64,000 bases of DNA from assembly GCA_950097015.1 (NCBI GenBank), contig CATNEN010000001.1, positions 23,055,501-23,119,500 of the forward strand, given 5' to 3'. The DNA comes from Macrostomum hystrix. Taxonomy: Eukaryota > Platyhelminthes > Macrostomidae. The position numbers and the translations under genes are program-made. The first letter of the stretch is position 1. The number at the start of each line of letters is the position of its first letter. Shown here in pieces: positions 24,758 through 35,800 of this stretch. A model generated the notes under the pieces. It had not been told where the DNA came from. It did no database searches and was given only the letters and a program-made list of their open reading frames with translations.

Positions 24758-25189
24758 AAAAGTCTTAATATTTCATTGAGTTGTTACTAATTCATATCGA
24801 GTTTATAGAGAGCAATGGGAACTTTCCGTGAAATTAGTTTTATCGTGCGTAAGTTACTTATGCCTAAAATATAACATTAATGCTCATTGTACTAAATATA
24901 CAGAGCGAAATATAGTTTTTTACAGATATGTCAAATTTCAATTTTTTAAAAGAAATGAATAATTAAAAGATTAACTACAACTTGCACAACAGGAAAACGT
25001 ACTGTACTGTAATTTCGTTTCAAACAGAAAAAGTTAAAATAAAATAAACAAATCGGTGTCAATTTTAAGGTATGCCTACTTACAGTAGCATGATTATCAT
25101 TAAACATTGATAAATTTATTTACACCCCGGAGACGCTAACTAGGCTGATATTTATTTCCCGCTTCAGGCTTATCTCACCTCTTAGATTT
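24758..25189. other. AT-rich spacer
   Basis: Nothing recognisable was seen: no sustained reading frame and no repeat array. Confidence 0.5.
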
Positions 25190-25640
25190 ATATACTCTGA
25201 TTGCCGATAAAATCTCACCTTGAAAACTCGTCGTTTTTTCACTAAAATCTCATCTTATCTCTTATAATCCAATCTCATCCCACACCTTATAATGTCAACT
25301 CATCCCTTAAAATTTTTATTCATCTCTAAAATCTTATCTCGCCCAAAAATCATATTTTATCCCTAAATCTATTTTCACCTCGTAGAATCGCGCCTCACAC
25401 CTTAAAATTTTATCTCACCCCTTATCTCACCAATCTCACCCCTAAAATCTCATCTCACACCTTAAATCTTATCTCACTAATCTAACCCCTAAAATATTAT
25501 CTGACGCTTAAAATATCGTCTTAAGTAAAATGTTATCACACCCCTCATCTCACCAATCTCACGCCTAAAATCTTATCTCACCCCTTATCTCACCTATCAC
25601 ATCCCAAAAATGTTATTTACCCTGCAAACACATCTTACGC
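25190..25640. repeat. degenerate TCTCACCCCTAAAATC repeat
   Basis: Many loose copies of AAAATCTCACCCCTTAA. The reverse complement contains GGGGTGAGATTTT, the word also seen in EPG5 introns 2 and 10. Confidence 0.75.
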
Positions 25641-25758
25641 CTCTAATCCTCTAATTACGAGTACCTCCTCGTACGCCTCTAACCCGTTAATCTACCGTCA
25701 CATAGCAAGTCTATCGCTTTCTGACGTCACAGAGTCCGTGCCAAAAAACACCGGCCAT

Positions 25759-28700
25759 TCATTTGGCCTTCTTTCGCGCCGCGGCGGCCTTTGAACGGGT
25801 GGTGACGGCGGCCCCGGCGTTGTCCTTGCCGCCGCTGGCGCTGCCACCGCGCCGTTTGCCCCAGGCCTCCTGGAACAGCAGGTTCACTGCGGTCACCAAG
25901 CTTCCAGCGAAGCGAAAGCCGTGGAACAGCAGCACCGGGCGAATGTCAACAGGCTTGCCGGCACCTTTGATGTGAGTTCAGTTGGGTTTGAGAATGAATT
26001 AGTTACCTTATTTTAAGACATTTTAGAGGAATCTGCCCAGATTCTAGAGGAATCTGCCCAGATTCTCGAGAGGAATCTGCCCAGATTCTAGAGGAATCTG
26101 CCCAGATTCTAGACTAGAGGAATCTGCCCAGATTCTAGAGGAATCTGCCCAGATTCTAGAGGAATCTGCCCAGATTCTAGAGGAATCTGCCCAGATTCTA
26201 GAGGAATCTGCCCAGATTCTAGAGGAATCTGCCCAGATTCTAGAGGAATCTGCCCAGATTCTAGAGGAATCTGCCAAGATTTTAGAGAACTCTGTGAGAT
26301 CGTAGAGGAATCTGCCTAGACTGTAAAGGAAAGTACCTTGTACCTTGTACCTATTCCTAAGTATAGAGAAATCTATAAGTACCTATTTAAATGCCAGAAA
26401 CAGGAAATCGTCAAATGAAAGCGTATTTTAAGAAATTTAATTACATCGGCTTCAAAACTCACCGGAATTTTGTGTGCTGCCGCACAACTTCTCCGTGAAA
26501 AAATAGTGCAGCCACAGCTGGGCATCAACTACAGCCAAGCAGGTCGTCAATAGCATCAGAGGACAGCGAAGGCTGGGGCGACCACCTTGGTGATGTTAGG
26601 GAAAATTAATTTTAGAGATATACTTTAGTTCCTATTTCAATTTTTCCTTTCTTCTTTACTTAAGTCGCTTTTTTTCATAATATTCCGAATCCGATTGTTC
26701 CCAAAGCCACAAGTCCAACCTTTAATGACAGCGGGCAGCATAAACAGCAAGGCCGGAGTGACGATGGCGGCCACAAAGGCGCTCACTCGAGCCCAGACTG
26801 GCGGCGACTCGGCAAGGCAGTCATTTGTATTGCTAATGTAGCGCTGCAGGGGATTTAACAGCTGCAAAAGCCGGTATTAGTAACATTTACTAACTATGAA
26901 AATAATTTTGTACGCATTTTTAAGTGTTATCATAAATAATAGGATGGAAATTCGAATTCAAAGTTTTGGCCCTTGGGGCCTGGGGGCCAAACAAGAACAG
27001 ACAAAAAACGAAAAACATACACGAGCGAGGCCATGGCTCTAAAATGCAATGAGTCATCACTCAACCCGACCAGTCCGCCACAGCCACACACACGTTGATT
27101 GAGACTGGAGGGCCCTTGGAGGGTTTCGCGGGCGGATCGTAGTGGGGCCCCGATATCGATTTTTCTCTTTCCTTTCAATGTACAGCCAACTTCAGTGGCA
27201 GGGGAAGGGTTGGTGTGCGCTGAGTGTGTGCGCAGTGTGCGGGGCACTTGAATTCAGTTGGAAGGGAAGGGAAAGAAAGGACTGTTTGCGCGACACAAAG
27301 ATAGGGGCCAATATTTTCTACACTGGAAAAATAAAGTGGGCTTAACTAATTTGAACTCCAAATCAATGTGATTAAAAATAATCAAAGGGTTCTAGATAAG
27401 GATACGCATGCTAAAATAAATAATAGTATTAATATACAATTTCTGTTCTGCCACAGCCTGCCACACGTATTACTAAAGTAACTGGCTCACCACTTGGGAC
27501 TAGGGATGCCAACCGGTTTTAAAACCGGTTTAAAAAAACCGGTTTTTAGCAGGAAAACCGGTTCTAAAAAAACCGTTTTTTTGTCCGGTTTTTTGACGGT
27601 TTTTAATGGGTTTTTTATTTTAATTATGTCTCACAGAGTCACAATTTTTGCACTTTGGAGAAAAAATAACTGGCAACAAAAGTCCTCAACTGCAACTGCA
27701 AGTATGCTCAACTCTGGAGAGTCGCATTGGCCGTGAACTGGAGTTCCTTCGCATTGCGCATCAGCGGGGAACACTGCTGACACAGCTTTTTGATAAGCTT
27801 CTACTAATTCCGCCAACAAGTGTTGAAGCCGAGCGGTCATTTTCTGCTAGTGGTCTTTTTCTATCAAAGGTCAGGTCCCGCGGTTGTCAGACAGGACACT
27901 GTCCCGGCTGATTATGCTTCGTCACTATTTTTTGAAGTGATTTTTCTGAATTTAGTAAAGAGTAAAGACTATATTTATGCAGTGTTGGGCATTGTTAGTA
28001 GATTTTTCTAACTTCGTTAAGTTAACAAGCGTTAACAAAAAACTTTAACTTTAACTTCAACTTTAGTTAACTTTAAAAAAAATAAATTTAACTTCGTTAA
28101 TAAAAGTTAAAAGTTAAATTTACTCAAATTTTGTCCTGAATATATTAAGCTGCACCATAGTACCCGTATTTTCCATTTGCCCTTTCATACTGGTTCTGAT
28201 TCCTGAATTGGAATAACTCTGCTTCTGGAGCTTATCGTGAACTTTCTCGTGAAAAGGCTCATAGTCATTGACTCGTTATGTAAAAAATTAACCCGGAAGC
28301 AAAAAAAGCTTCCTAGATTTGTAAATGTCTCATAAATATGTTAACGGACCAAGCCAATTGTTAAATTGAAAAAGGGTACCGAAAATTCGTTAAAAAGTTA
28401 ACCCGAAAAAAATTAACTTAGGTCCATTAACTTTTAAGAAAAAACTTAACGCTTATTAACGCTTATTAACTTTTTAACGCTTTTTAACGGACCATTATTT
28501 AGACCGAATTAGAATTCGCTAATTCTGTTGCGCCCAAATTTTGGCAGCCATTATTGTACAATTTTATTTGTCATTAATAAATAAGTGAAATCGAAGTTTA
28601 TTTTCTGTTAAAATTAGTAATATCTGTGTATCTATCTATCTTCTATGCGTATTTAGTGCTTTTTTAAAAACTTGGCACACAAACCGGTTTTCTTATAAAA

Positions 28701-28887
28701 GGCGGTTTTCAAACCGGTTAACCGGTTTTCAAAAAGGGCCGGTTTTTGGCATCTCTACTTGGGACGGATAATGGGCCTTGATGCAATCAGGCAACGCCAA
28801 ATGCAGCTCAACGAGTAGCACGGAGACTGTGTGCACAAAGATTGTGATGGCCGTTAAGAAATCTAGTAGGCGTAGGTAATTAGACAT
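25759..28887 (-). CDS. TMEM97/sigma-2-receptor-like EXPERA membrane protein
   Basis: TMEM97 relatives are ER/endolysosomal four-helix proteins that bind sterols and partner NPC1. Minus-strand exons in transcript order: 28887-28759 (ATG at 28887), 26861-26720, 26585-26463, 25964-25759 (stop). They total 600 bp, 199 aa, with phases 0/1/1 consistent. An upstream in-frame ATG at 28914 is possible. Helix 1 is LRLLDFLTAITIFVHTVSVL. It is followed by VELHLALPDCIKAHYP, then LAESPPVWARVSAFVAAI (compare EPPAWFKSFLFCE in human TMEM97), a third helix RCPLMLLTTCLAVVDAQLWL, and RPVLLFHGFRFAGSLVTAV. The C-terminus is ...AAARKKAK, a KKXX-type ER-retrieval signal. The exon 2 donor (AAAG/GTTGGA) is weak but the only phase-compatible one seen. 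A hAT insertion has displaced the original exon 1 donor. Confidence 0.72.
26030..26290. repeat. 22-bp minisatellite in TMEM97-like intron 3
   Basis: Twelve copies of GATTCTAGAGGAATCTGCCC plus AG, with a few length variants. Confidence 0.95.
27501..28757 (+). mobile_element. hAT-family DNA transposon, decayed, with perfect 8-bp TSD
   Basis: It is flanked by identical 8-bp CTTGGGAC at 27493-27500 and 28758-28765. The ends are inverted: TAGGGATGCCAACCGGTTTT on the left, and the complement of the right end reads TAGAGATGCCAAAAACCGGC. Subterminal AACCGGTTT words are clustered at both ends. Inside is a remnant of the transposase dimerisation region (27648-27911). The 28000-28500 part is rich in GTTAAC/TTTAAC words. 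An 8-bp TSD and the SVEAERSFSASG motif are diagnostic of hAT. It is too short to encode a full transposase, so it is non-autonomous. Confidence 0.92.
27648..27911 (+). pseudogene. hAT transposase C-terminal (dimerisation) fragment
   Basis: The reading contains IPPTSVEAERSFSASGLFLS followed by KVRSR, the conserved end of hAT transposases. The continuation (LIMLRHYF-like, about 27910-27940) is in another frame, so the gene is frameshifted. The catalytic part is absent. Confidence 0.85.
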
Positions 28888-29506
28888 TGTTCGATTGTTC
28901 GTATATTTGAGCAACTTCGAAGCTCCGGACTAGGACGGGAGAAAATTCGAGGGACGGACGAGGTCAAACAAAAATGGCGGGGCTTCTTTAGCTTCTACCT
29001 TTCGGGGGGGAGTGGGGTGGATAGCATCATCGGGAGCCCCGGCCAATAGGGAACAGCCAACAAGCCATTTTTTGTTACGGAAGGCGCGGGATTCGGGAAG
29101 AATGCCAAGTTAAGCTAGGGCACTTTCTACACTACTTAAAAGTAGGCATGCCACAAGCAACATTTTCGTTAAAAAAAGCAAGCTTTCAGACGATTTATTT
29201 AGGCTTCTTTTTAGAAAGCGAGCGAAAGCTAGCGAAGAAGACTATAATCAGTGAGTGGCACCAAGCTCCAAATCCACCATTCATTAATATTTTAATTCAT
29301 TCACCCGTCTATATTTAAAAGCCTACTACTACTGTCGAAAAAGTAGTATCAGAGCTTTTTAAAGCCTAAAAACGACCACAACACGCATGGACATTCGGCT
29401 AATCTATGTGCGAGTAGCCTATACGTATAAAACGAGTCTAATGAAGGAAAAGTGAGACAGAAAGAGACAGGGTGGGAGAGAGCGTGGCTGCGCGATGTAC
29501 GTACAT

Positions 29507-29526
29507 TGTTTGCTGCGCATGGCAAC
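29507..29526. promoter_or_regulatory. FOX-like site next to X-box-like half site
   Basis: TTGTTTGC (FOXJ1-type TGTTTGY core), then after two bases GCGCATGGCAAC. This reads on the other strand as GTTGCCATGCGC, a good left half of an RFX X-box. Confidence 0.4.
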
Positions 29527-29675
29527 TGAACACGGGTACAGAGGGACTGAGAGACGAAAGTTGTCAGAGTTGGTATGAGTCGCAACATTTGGCGTTGTTT
29601 TCGCTGGGGTCTGCTCTATGTACATGCCTGTCTCTCTTTTCACCTCTTCAAGCTGTCCAGCCCAGGCAGCGCTTT

Positions 29676-29689
29676 GTTGCCATGGAGAC
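29676..29689 (+). promoter_or_regulatory. RFX X-box-like site upstream of ADGB
   Basis: GTTGCCATGGAGAC matches the palindromic X-box GTTGCCATGGCAAC at 12 of 14 positions. It lies about 180 bp upstream of the ADGB start codon. RFX/FOXJ1 control is typical of ciliary genes. Confidence 0.55.
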
Positions 29690-29868
29690 CGAGTCTTCGC
29701 TCACAGCGTTTCATTTTAATTCTTACTGCTTTCTTCTTTCAAAGGCTTTTTAAAACAGGCATTTTTAAAGCAAGTCTTACGAAGAGAGAATGTTTCTCTG
29801 ATTCTGAAATTGGAATTTGTACGCATTAGTACCAATTAGAGAACACGGATCATTGCTAGATAGACGCC

Positions 29869-32800
29869 ATGCCACCAAAGAAGTCGGCAGAAGATCGGCA
29901 CAAGAGCGGCCGAAGTGGATCACCCGGCAAGAATAGAAAAGATGGGTGAGCATACTCGCTGCTGAGTTTGAGTCGTATGGAATCACCAACTCGGAAGTAG
30001 GATCTTCAAAGGAAGGCAGAGACCTATTTGATTCATATGTTCATAGGCTAGCAATGATTTGAGTCATGTGCTTTAAGGAGGGCAATGACCTATTTGAGAC
30101 ATGCGTTCTATTAAAACAATGAACAATTTTAGTGTTTTGCAAATATGTAATTTAATTTCCTTAATAACATCAGCGCATCCCTAAAATGTGAAAATGCTTG
30201 CTATTGAACTACCTTAAGTCGCTGACCAGTAGTATGCAAGTGAATTCTATTCATCAAACGAACTAGAAAATGGAAGGGGAACAATTTTCATCGCGCAACG
30301 CATTGAATATTAAATTCTTAAAAGGAACAGCATTTACAAATACTGTACAGGTGCAATTTCTGATGTACGCCATTGTAATTGTTTCAACGATTCCCCCAAA
30401 AAAGTCAGTACTTCCTTTCTATCCATTTTCCCCTAACGGCTTCATGTCCATGACAACCGCCGCCTGTCCCATAGCAACAGGATAGGAAGGGCGAATTGGA
30501 AGAGCAATGAACGCGAAAAAAACGCGTGCAAAATGGGCAGGTGCGGCAAGAGGACTAAATCCCTGTTGAAACAAACGCGCGCCCACCTGTACTGCCCTGA
30601 GCAGTCTTCTAGGAGAGGAAAACAGGGCAGAAAATTATTTTAACTTGCGGGGAGAGAAAATGTGAGAAGGCTCAGGTGCATTTTTGGGAAGCTGGTGGCA
30701 GAACACAAGGTTTGGCGCATCTTTATTAGACTGCAGATTGAGTAGATGGTCTAGGCTAGTTTGAAGCGACATCATCAGCAGCAGCAGCAGCAGCAGCAGA
30801 GATGAAGCAGAGGGGCGCACCGACTGTGCCGAGCTCGAGAGCCAGCTCTCGCACTGGCTCAAGAAATGTCTCTTTTCGAGAGCAGAAATCACCGAGCGGT
30901 CAGCACGGAGGCTCATCCACGGACGGCTCGACAAGCGCCAGGTCGCCCGATGATCGCAGGCGGTGAGACAGGGTCCAGGTGCTGAGCTGGACATTGTTTA
31001 GTCCCCTGGTCCTAGATATCTGCCTTACTTCCAGGCTAGATGCGTGCTGTTTCTTCTTGGGACGGGGTCATTGGGACGGGGTCATTGGGACGGGGTCATT
31101 GGGACGGGGTCATTTGGACGGGGTCATTGGGACGGGGTCATTGGGACGTCTACAAAGGAGAAGAGAAATTAAGCTTAGGCAAGGCAATGTGCATGCTGGC
31201 ATATATTTTCTGGCCATATATTGTCTGTGCTAGATTAATTTAGCAGGTTCAATCAGATTTTCCCAGTGAAAATTTCTTCCACTTTCTAAGGCCTTCATTT
31301 CCGCTAGCCTTCATTTCCGCTTTAAAAAGTTCCGTTAACAAAAGACCTGGCAGATGTATAAAAGCATCACACTAGGCAGTTTAGAGGTTTTATGTCTCAC
31401 ACCTATAGTACTTGAGTAGGCCTTAGCTATAAGTTGGAGATGGACTCAAGCAGAGCCACCAGCAGGGCCACAACCGCTCGCAGTGTAGCTAGCAGGCACG
31501 GCAGCAGAAGAAAGTCGACTTTGAGTCAGGGAGCCCCCGGGGCTGCTGCAGCGGCGGCGCGACTCGAACAGCTGGCCCTGCTGGCTGAGTACGAGGCGTG
31601 AGTTTGACTGAATCACCTGACACCACTGCCTCACCTGACACCCCACTGCATCATCTGACACCCAGTGCATCACCTGACACTCAGCTGCATCATCTGACAC
31701 CCACTGCATCACCTGACACCCACTGCATCACCTGACACCCACTGCATCACCTGACACCCCACTGCCTCACCTGACACCCACTGCCTCACCTGACACCCAC
31801 TGCATCACCTGACACCCCACTGCATCACCTGACACCCCACTGCCTCACCTGACACCCAGCTGCCTCGCCTGACACCCACTGCATCACCTGACGCCCCACT
31901 GCCTCACCTGACACCCACTGCATCACCTGACACTCAGCTGCATCACCTGACACCCCACTGAATCACCTGACACCCAGCTGCCTCATCTGACACCTAACTA
32001 CCTTATCTGACACCCAACTGTCTCATCTGACACAAATAATGCCTCATCTGGTACCCCACTGCCTCACCTGACACCAATAGTGCCTCACCTGACACCCATC
32101 TGTCCCAACTAACAGCTCTATTCTAAAAAGCATGCATGTTCCAATCTTGCCAATCTGAGTGATTTATAAAAAACTAGAGCAGCAATTCATTATAACCAGA
32201 CCTCCTCCCTAAGCTGCCAATCTTAGAACAGATTTTTCCTTGCAACGTCGCTGTACAACGGATACCGGATAATAAGTTGCTTACTGTTGTTAACGAAGAT
32301 TGTTGCCTTTAATGCCGCTTCTGCGGGCAAGCCGTTGATCCCCGCACAATGAGAGACATGATGCCCCATCCGGCCTTACGCTAGTCTAACAATAGTGTTT
32401 TTTCCTCTAGGAGAGGAATAAAATCCCCAATGGAGATGGGAATATAAAGATGGAGGAGGCTTGATGAGGATCCCCAGGTTGAGAACCGACACGCTTTCGG
32501 TCAAATCATGGACATCGGCACAGCGTCCATCACCCTGGATGTCACCAAGAAGCTGCAGTCCAAAGTGGTTGCCGCGAGAAGCTCAGCTGCAGCCGCCTCC
32601 TCCTCTTCTTCCGCCGTCACTGCCGGAGCGTCAGGCACCGGCGGACAGAAGGAGCGTGTGCGGAAGAACGGCGAGATGCTGCCGCTGCTCCTGACTGCTT
32701 CCACCAGCGGCAGCGGCGCCTTGTCCCCGGGTCATCACAACGGATCGCGGGCGGCATCGCTGCATTCAACATCAGAAGAAGCTGTTGCGACACTGGCCGG

Positions 32801-35800
32801 GTCTGGTGGAGAAGATTTTGGGAAGGAAGATTGATAGATTGATAGATTGATAGATTGATAGACAAATTGGAAGATTGGTGTATTGACATATCGATAAATT
32901 GATATATTGGTAGATTGATATAGTGATAGATTTATATATTGATAGCTTGACTTATCTGTATTGATAGTTATAGATAAACTCATATATTGATAGATTGATA
33001 GATTTAAGTCCGAAGGTATTGTCACTTGGCTTCTATGAGCTATCATTGTAGACGTGGGAAGAAAGTAGATTTGGGAAGAATGTTGGTCAGCTCAAAAAAG
33101 AATGTTGGCCAAACCTGCAGTAAAGCAGTGCGACTGTACATTCCCTGGGTGTACAGTCACCAGGATCCCATCCGTTCTCTCTCTCCCCCTTCACTCCGCT
33201 GTCAAACTACCCATGCGATGAAGGTCGGGGCGCACACAAAGCACAATGCTCCATTGAATCCCCTCATGCTGCTCTGAATGCAGTCAGAAATCGGATGAGA
33301 TCTGTGAAGTATCCAATGACAACAAACCCGATAGGATATGAGCTGGTTGCTATGTCCACCTGAGTTGCGGATGCTGCGACGCAAAGTGTGCTCAAATCTT
33401 TAAAATATATTTAGGATCGTACTGTACTCAATTTGAGTTGAACAAGCTCACATGTGATTCTGAGATTAAGTAAAAATGCAGCAACAAAATCAGCATAATA
33501 CTAATCAACAGCAGCAGCAGCATCATCATCAGCAGCAACTTCCAGGTCAAAAACGCAGTCGACAAAATCTTCCCATCGCCGTGTCGCCTCAGTCACCGGA
33601 ACCTTTGGAGTGCGCGACACACGTTGTCACTTTGTCACTGTAGATTTTTGTGCTAGATAGGGACACTTATTGACATTTGAAAGGCTGCCCATAGGCCGCC
33701 TTAACAGACAAGGCGTTTAGCTGTTAGACAGGGTGCTCAGCTGTTAGACAGGGTGCTCAGCTGTTAGACAGGGTGCTCAGCTGTTAGACAGCTTGCTCAG
33801 CTGCTAGACAGGGTGCTCAGCTGTTAGACAGGGTGTTCAGCTGTTAGATAAGGTGTTCAGTTGTTAGACAGGGTGCTCAGCTGTTAGACAGGGTGCTCAG
33901 CTGTTAGACAGGGTGCTCAGCTGTTAGATAGGTTGTACAGCTGTTAGATAAGGTGTTCAGCTGTTAGACAGGGTGCTCAGCTGTTAGATAAGGTGTTCAG
34001 CTGTTAGACAGGGTGCTCAGCTGTTAGATAAGGTGTTCAGCTGTTAGACAGGGTATTCAGCTGTTAGACAGGGTGCTCAGCTGTTAGACAGGGTGCTCAG
34101 CTGTTAGATAAGGTGTTCAGCTGTTAGACAGGGTGTTCAGCTGTTAGACAGGGTGTTCAGCTGCTAGATAAGGTGTTCAGTTGTTAGACAGGGTGCTCAG
34201 CTGTTAGACAGGGTGCTCAGCTGTTAGATAGGTTGTACAGCTGTTAGATAAGGTGTTCAGCTGTTAGGCAGGGTGCTCAGCTGTTAGATAAGGTGTTCAG
34301 CTGTTAGACAGGGTGCTCAGCTGTTAGATAAGGTGCTCAGCTGTTAGACAGGGTATTCAGCTGTTAGACAGGGTGCTCAGCTGTTAGACAGACAGGGTAT
34401 TAAATCTGTTGGACAAGACTAGTCCATATTCTATTAATGACTGTGAGCTTTTTGTTTCAAGGTAGAAGTTTAAAGAAGAGATTAAAAAGTTACCGCATGG
34501 TCGTCTTTAAGCATGTTCCATTCAAAACCAAAGGCACACATTACTTTATCAATCCAGCTGATAGCCAAAGAAATTAACTGACTCCATCGTTAGGCCAACA
34601 GATTTTTTGAGTAGGTAGAATCACTGAAATACATTTTGATAGTGTGGGGTCTATTCTGTACTCGCCATATGGCAATGCAAAGCTGATAACGAGAACCAGC
34701 CCTGCAAAACCAAATTTCAGGTATTATTTTTACCTTTACCTAGTCAGTACCAGTGTAGGCCTTATCACACTGGCCAGCTTATCTCAGTAGAGCGGAGAGA
34801 ATGCACAAAATCTGAGTTAAAAGAATTGATTTATGCCTTAGTAGAACATACTTTTGCGAATTGAATTGCAGTGCTGTATTTTTGGGCAGTATTGGGGATA
34901 TTTTAATGATGAATAGACTTTTATTTACTCATATTTATCCCAACTTTCTCTAGCGGACCCGGCGCCAATTCACCTCAGGAGCCAAAGAAGCCTAAACTGC
35001 TAATCTGGCCTGAATTCTCCGACACCGAGATTAACAATGAGAAATGGGTGAGTAGGCTGCGACTGGGATTAACAATGAGAACTGGGTAAGTAGGCTGCGA
35101 CTGCGATTAACAATGAGAAATGGGTTAGTAGCCTGCGACTGGGATTAACAATGAGAAATGGGTGAGTAGGCTGCGACTGGGATTAACAATGAGAAATGGG
35201 TTAGTAGCCTGCGACTGGGATTAACAATGAGCAATGGGTTAGTAGCCTGCGACTGGGATTAACAATGAGAAATGGGTGAGTAGCCTGCGACTGGGATTAA
35301 CAATGAGAAATGGGTGAGTAGGCTGCGACTGGGATTAACAATGAGAAATGGGTGAGTAGCCTGCGACTGGGATTAACAATGAGAAATGGGTTAGTAGCCT
35401 GCGACTGGGATTAACAATGAGAAATGGGTTAGTAGCCTGCGACTGGGATTAACAATGAGAAATGGGTTAGTAGCCTGCGACTGGGATTAACAATGAGAAA
35501 TGGGTGAGTAGGCTGCGACTGGGATTAACAATGAGAAATGGGTGAGTAGGCTGCGACTGGGATTAACAATGAGAAATGGGTGAGTAGGCTGCGACTGTGA
35601 TTAACAATGAGAAATGGGTGAGTAGGCTGCGACTGGGATTAACAATGAGAAATGGGTGAGTAGGCTGCGACTGCGATTAACAATGAGAAATGGGTGAGTA
35701 GGCTGCGACTGCGATTAACAATGAGAACTGGGTGAGTAGGCTGCGACTGCGATTAACAATGAGAACTGGGTGAGTAGGCTGCGACTGCGATTAACAATGA

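Larger units (their letters stand above)
28888..29868. promoter_or_regulatory. head-to-head promoter region, TMEM97-like (-) / ADGB (+)
   Basis: A 981-bp divergent spacer. The half next to the TMEM97-like start is GC-rich (about 28918-29050, with GGACGGACGAGG and GGGGGGGAGTGGGG). A TATAAAA lies at 29426-29432, and X-box-like and FOX-like motifs precede the ADGB ATG. No coding signal was seen. Confidence 0.6.

Noticed and set aside
27142-27345. Open frame within the TMEM97-like intron 1
   Set aside because: No splice sites or homology; reads through CA/TG-rich low-complexity sequence.
27970-28500. Second transposon nested in the hAT element
   Set aside because: CAGTGTTGGGCA at about 27980 resembles some hAT ends, but no matching inverted end or target duplication was found.
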